A stretch of 64,000 nt of DNA from the NCBI RefSeq assembly GCF_022558445.1, contig NZ_CP054699.1, positions 2,064,001 through 2,128,000 of the forward strand, read 5' to 3'. The first letter of the stretch is position 1. Each line of letters starts with the position of its first letter. A model generated the notes under the pieces. The model did no database searches. It saw nothing but the letters and a program-made list of their open reading frames with translations, and was not told where the DNA came from. The position numbers and the translations under genes were made by a program. Below are positions 61,904 through 64,000 of the stretch, piece after piece. Origin of the DNA: Candidatus Contubernalis alkalaceticus. Lineage in GTDB: Bacteria > Bacillota > Dethiobacteria > SKNC01.

Positions 61904-62681
61904 TCTCCTCCCACCTTTCTTCTTCTCCCCCATCAATTGCTTCACCACGATATTCCAACAATATGGGACCGAAAGTATACTGCTGATGCACAGAGATTTT
62001 TCTAAGTTTCATGAGAACTAAAACCGCTAAAAAGGTAACAATCAATGCCGGGCGTCGTCTTTGGCTTTCAAAGAGATCCTGTATTTTTGCTTTCCCATGA
62101 TTTAGGGAAAGATAATTTAGTATTTCCGCCATCTTTTCTGTTAAAGATATTTCTTGCGGCAAAATAACTTCCGGGTCTTCCTCTTCCATCTTGTTCAAAA
62201 CAGCTTCCAGAACATCTCTCAAATCCCCCAGGGTTACTTTACTCAACATATTTTCAAACTCTTCAACTTGAAATGACTCTTCCTGAGGTGAATCTTCTAG
62301 ATACCGTGAATAATGCTTTTGTTCCTGTTCCTCCAATATTTTAAACTGTTCTGCTTTTTCTTTAAAGACTCTATATTCTGCCAGCCTCTGGAATAGTTCT
62401 TGTTCTGAGGAATACAATATTTCTTCATCCATCAGCTCATCCTCTTCTTCAGCCTCAGGTAGTATCTTTTGAGATTTTAATTTTAACAGGGTTGCCGCCA
62501 TCACCAGAAAATCTCCAGCTAGTTCTGTATTAAATTCCTGTATTCTTTTTACATATTCCAAGTACTGCTGGACTATTTCTTTTACGGATATTTCATAGAT
62601 ATCCAATTCCGCTTTTTTCACCAGGTGAAGAAGCAGATCAAAAGGACCTTCAAAAAAAGACGTTTTTACCCTGTAAGTCAT
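61896..62681 (-). CDS. scpA: ScpA, segregation and condensation protein A
   Basis: ScpA is the kleisin that bridges the SMC dimer. The 261-residue protein has the N-terminal kleisin helices (FEGPFDLLLHLVKKAELDIYEI, then ELAGDFLVMAATLLKLKSQKILP), an acidic middle, and a C-terminal winged helix (LIVTFLAVLVLMKLRKISVHQQ). It starts at ATG 62681 behind GGGAGGA and overlaps scpB. Confidence 0.96.
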   Translation of the reverse strand: MTYRVKTSFFEGPFDLLLHLVKKAELDIYEISVKEIVQQYLEYVKRIQEFNTELAGDFLVMAATLLKLKSQKILPEAEEEDELMDEEILYSSEQELFQRLAEYRVFKEKAEQFKILEEQEQKHYSRYLEDSPQEESFQVEEFENMLSKVTLGDLRDVLEAVLNKMEEEDPEVILPQEISLTEKMAEILNYLSLNHGKAKIQDLFESQRRRPALIVTFLAVLVLMKLRKISVHQQYTFGPILLEYRGEAIDGGEEERWEESG

Positions 62682-62692
62682 GAAATCCTCCC

Positions 62693-63676
62693 TTAAAGCA
62701 TCATGGCCTCTCTTACTTCCTGCATGGTCTCTTTGGCTTTTTGTCCTGCTTTAACCCGACCCTGATCTAATATTTCCTGTATATACTCCGGTTTTTTCAA
62801 AAGCTCCTGTCGTTTCTCATAGATAGGCAGCAGTTGTTCAGCCTTTTTCTCAGCCAGCATCTTTTTGCACTGCACACAGCCAATAGCTCCTTTTCTACAC
62901 ACTTCCCCGATATCTTCGATTTCTTCCAAGTTAAATATCTTATGGAAAGCATAAACAGTACAAACTTCAGGATCTCCCGGGTCATCTTTTCGAATTCTTT
63001 GGGGGTCCGTGACCATAAGCTTTACCTTATTCTTGATCTCTTCTGGGCTGGCAGACATATGGATGGTGTTTCCATAACTTTTACTCATCTTACGGCCATC
63101 AATTCCCGGAAGCAGCTTTACCACATTTAACAGAGTTTTGGGTTCGGGAAAAACCTCCTGGTACAAGTGATTAAATCTCCTGGCTATTTCCCGGGTCAAT
63201 TCTATATGAGGTGCCTGGTCTTCCCCCACAGGGACTGCATTAGCCTTATATATTAAAATATCTGCCGCCTGCAGCAGCGGATACCCTAAAAAACCGTAGG
63301 TGGCAATATTTTTTTCTTTCAACTGAATCAACTGGTCCTTATACGTAGGGCACCTTTCCAGCCAGGACAGTGGGGTAAGCATGGAAAGAAGAAGATGAAG
63401 CTCTGCGTGTTCTTTGACTTCAGACTGCTTAAAAATAATACATTTTTCTGGATCCAGCCCTGCACTGAGCCAGTCCACCACCATCTCCTGTACATTACTG
63501 CGTATCCTTTTAGGGTCTTCATAATCAGTAGTCAAAGCATGCCAGTCCACCACGGAAAAATAACACTGATATTCCTCCTGAAGCTTTACCCAGTTATCCA
63601 GAGCCCCCAACAGGTTTCCCAACTGAAGCCGTCCGGTCGGACGCATTCCGCTTAATATAACACCTTTTTTTTGCAT
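62693..63676 (-). CDS. trpS: TrpS, tryptophanyl-tRNA synthetase
   Basis: TrpS charges tRNA-Trp. The 327-residue class I synthetase has the HIGH-like motif PTGRLQLGNLLGAL, GYPLLQAADILIYKA, VGEDQAPHIELTREIARRFN and the KMSKS motif in GRKMSKSYGN. It starts at ATG 63676 behind GGAGG. The short upstream gap has no room for a T-box leader. It is followed by scpA. Confidence 0.96.
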   Translation of the reverse strand: MQKKGVILSGMRPTGRLQLGNLLGALDNWVKLQEEYQCYFSVVDWHALTTDYEDPKRIRSNVQEMVVDWLSAGLDPEKCIIFKQSEVKEHAELHLLLSMLTPLSWLERCPTYKDQLIQLKEKNIATYGFLGYPLLQAADILIYKANAVPVGEDQAPHIELTREIARRFNHLYQEVFPEPKTLLNVVKLLPGIDGRKMSKSYGNTIHMSASPEEIKNKVKLMVTDPQRIRKDDPGDPEVCTVYAFHKIFNLEEIEDIGEVCRKGAIGCVQCKKMLAEKKAEQLLPIYEKRQELLKKPEYIQEILDQGRVKAGQKAKETMQEVREAMML

Positions 63677-63735
63677 TTGATTTCCTCCGTATCATAAATT
63701 TCAGAATAATTGTGGGTTTTAGTTAAGTTATTAAT

Positions 63736-64000
63736 TTATAAAAACATTTGTAAAACAGGAGTAATGATGGATGCCATAAAATATTGGATATAAAATGCCA
63801 CGGGTATGACTATGGCTGTCAAAGTTCTGGTAATAATTAACAGCATTAAAATCAGGAAACCGTACTGCTCCAATAACCGATAATAATATTGGTAACGGTA
63901 TGGAAGAATCCCTGCCAGTATCTTTGACCCGTCCAGGGGTGGAATAGGAATAAGGTTAAAGACCCCCAGAAAGATATTATAGGTAACCAAGGAATTTGCG
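63736..64000 (-). CDS. Site-2 protease (M50) family protein, 3' part only
   Basis: The frame continues past the window end; 88 C-terminal residues are visible. [21 protein letters not shown] contains the third M50 motif (NPxPxxxxDG type, here [10 protein letters not shown]), with the metal-binding aspartate, and two further membrane helices follow. It is the rhomboid-like short M50 family protein often found before trpS-scpA in Clostridia. The zinc HExxH motif would lie outside the window. Confidence 0.88.
   Translation of the reverse strand, partial: ANSLVTYNIFLGVFNLIPIPPLDGSKILAGILPYRYQYYYRLLEQYGFLILMLLIITRTLTAIVIPVAFYIQYFMASIITPVLQMFL

Noticed and set aside
63677-63735. T-box leader before trpS
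   Set aside because: The trpS upstream gap is under 60 bases and lacks the T-box sequence or a terminator.

Overview
The window looks like chromosome from an anaerobic, endospore-forming low-GC Firmicute of the class Clostridia (Peptococcaceae/Syntrophomonadales/Dethiobacteria-like; genus not resolvable from sequence alone). Reasons: sporulation genes spoIVA, spoIIP, spmA, spmB, ytfJ and dacF; the fused ispH-S1 gene; YIEGIA, DUF3189 and DUF1614 genes; an anaerobic (cbi-type) cobalamin pathway; a bacillithiol operon; strong AGGAGG-type ribosome binding sites; and many TTG and GTG starts. Almost every core gene lies on the minus strand.

Layout. 1-1.4 kb: the 5' part of a solute-binding lipoprotein gene, tRNA-Pro(GGG), and a TPR protein gene. 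1.5-5 kb: bacillithiol operon bshC-bshB1-bshA. 5.3-6.7 kb: a 23S rRNA uracil methyltransferase on the plus strand. 6.7-17.4 kb: an accessory stretch holding an IS110-family element with a structured non-coding flank (likely bridge RNA), a folded three-way-junction element, an M13 peptidase lipoprotein, a decayed sensor/transporter chimera, selO, fragments of at least three other genes, and a TipA-like MerR regulator behind a textbook 19-bp-spacer promoter. 17.4-34.6 kb: a conserved minus-strand block read from high to low coordinates as aroH, cmk, plsC, ispH-S1, fni, DUF1614, spoIIP, YIEGIA, its small partner, two DUF3189 genes, a PDZ-radical SAM-DUF512 protein, der, plsY, gpsA, spoIVA, and finally an unusual PlsY-like/NodB deacetylase fusion. 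34.7-57 kb: two unknown genes and a cobalamin island of about 21 kb. 57-64 kb: M50 protease (partial), trpS, scpA, scpB, DUF2953, ytfJ, dacF, spmA, spmB, rluB.

The cobalamin island has two transcription units, each headed by a promoter, a cobalamin riboswitch and an intrinsic terminator. The first (56.9 to 50 kb) carries btuF-btuC-btuD for corrinoid uptake and then two complete cobyric acid synthase genes in tandem. The second (49.9 to 35.9 kb) carries cbiD-E-T-L-F-G-H-J-X-C-A, cobU, cbiB, cobS, cobD and a CobC-like phosphatase. Together they cover cobalt insertion to late nucleotide-loop assembly; uroporphyrinogen III methyltransferase, CobT and the corrinoid adenosyltransferase are not in the window.

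The least explained features are: a repeat of about 120 bp built of consecutive hairpins, present three times (after bshA, inside the cbi operon where it supplies the cbiL stop codon, and in the leader between the cbi riboswitch terminator and cbiD); the PlsY-like/NodB fusion; a Rossmann-like C-terminal extension on BtuD; the tandem cobQ pair; and the structured RNA candidate beside the IS110 transposase. No CRISPR array, rRNA gene or prophage was seen.
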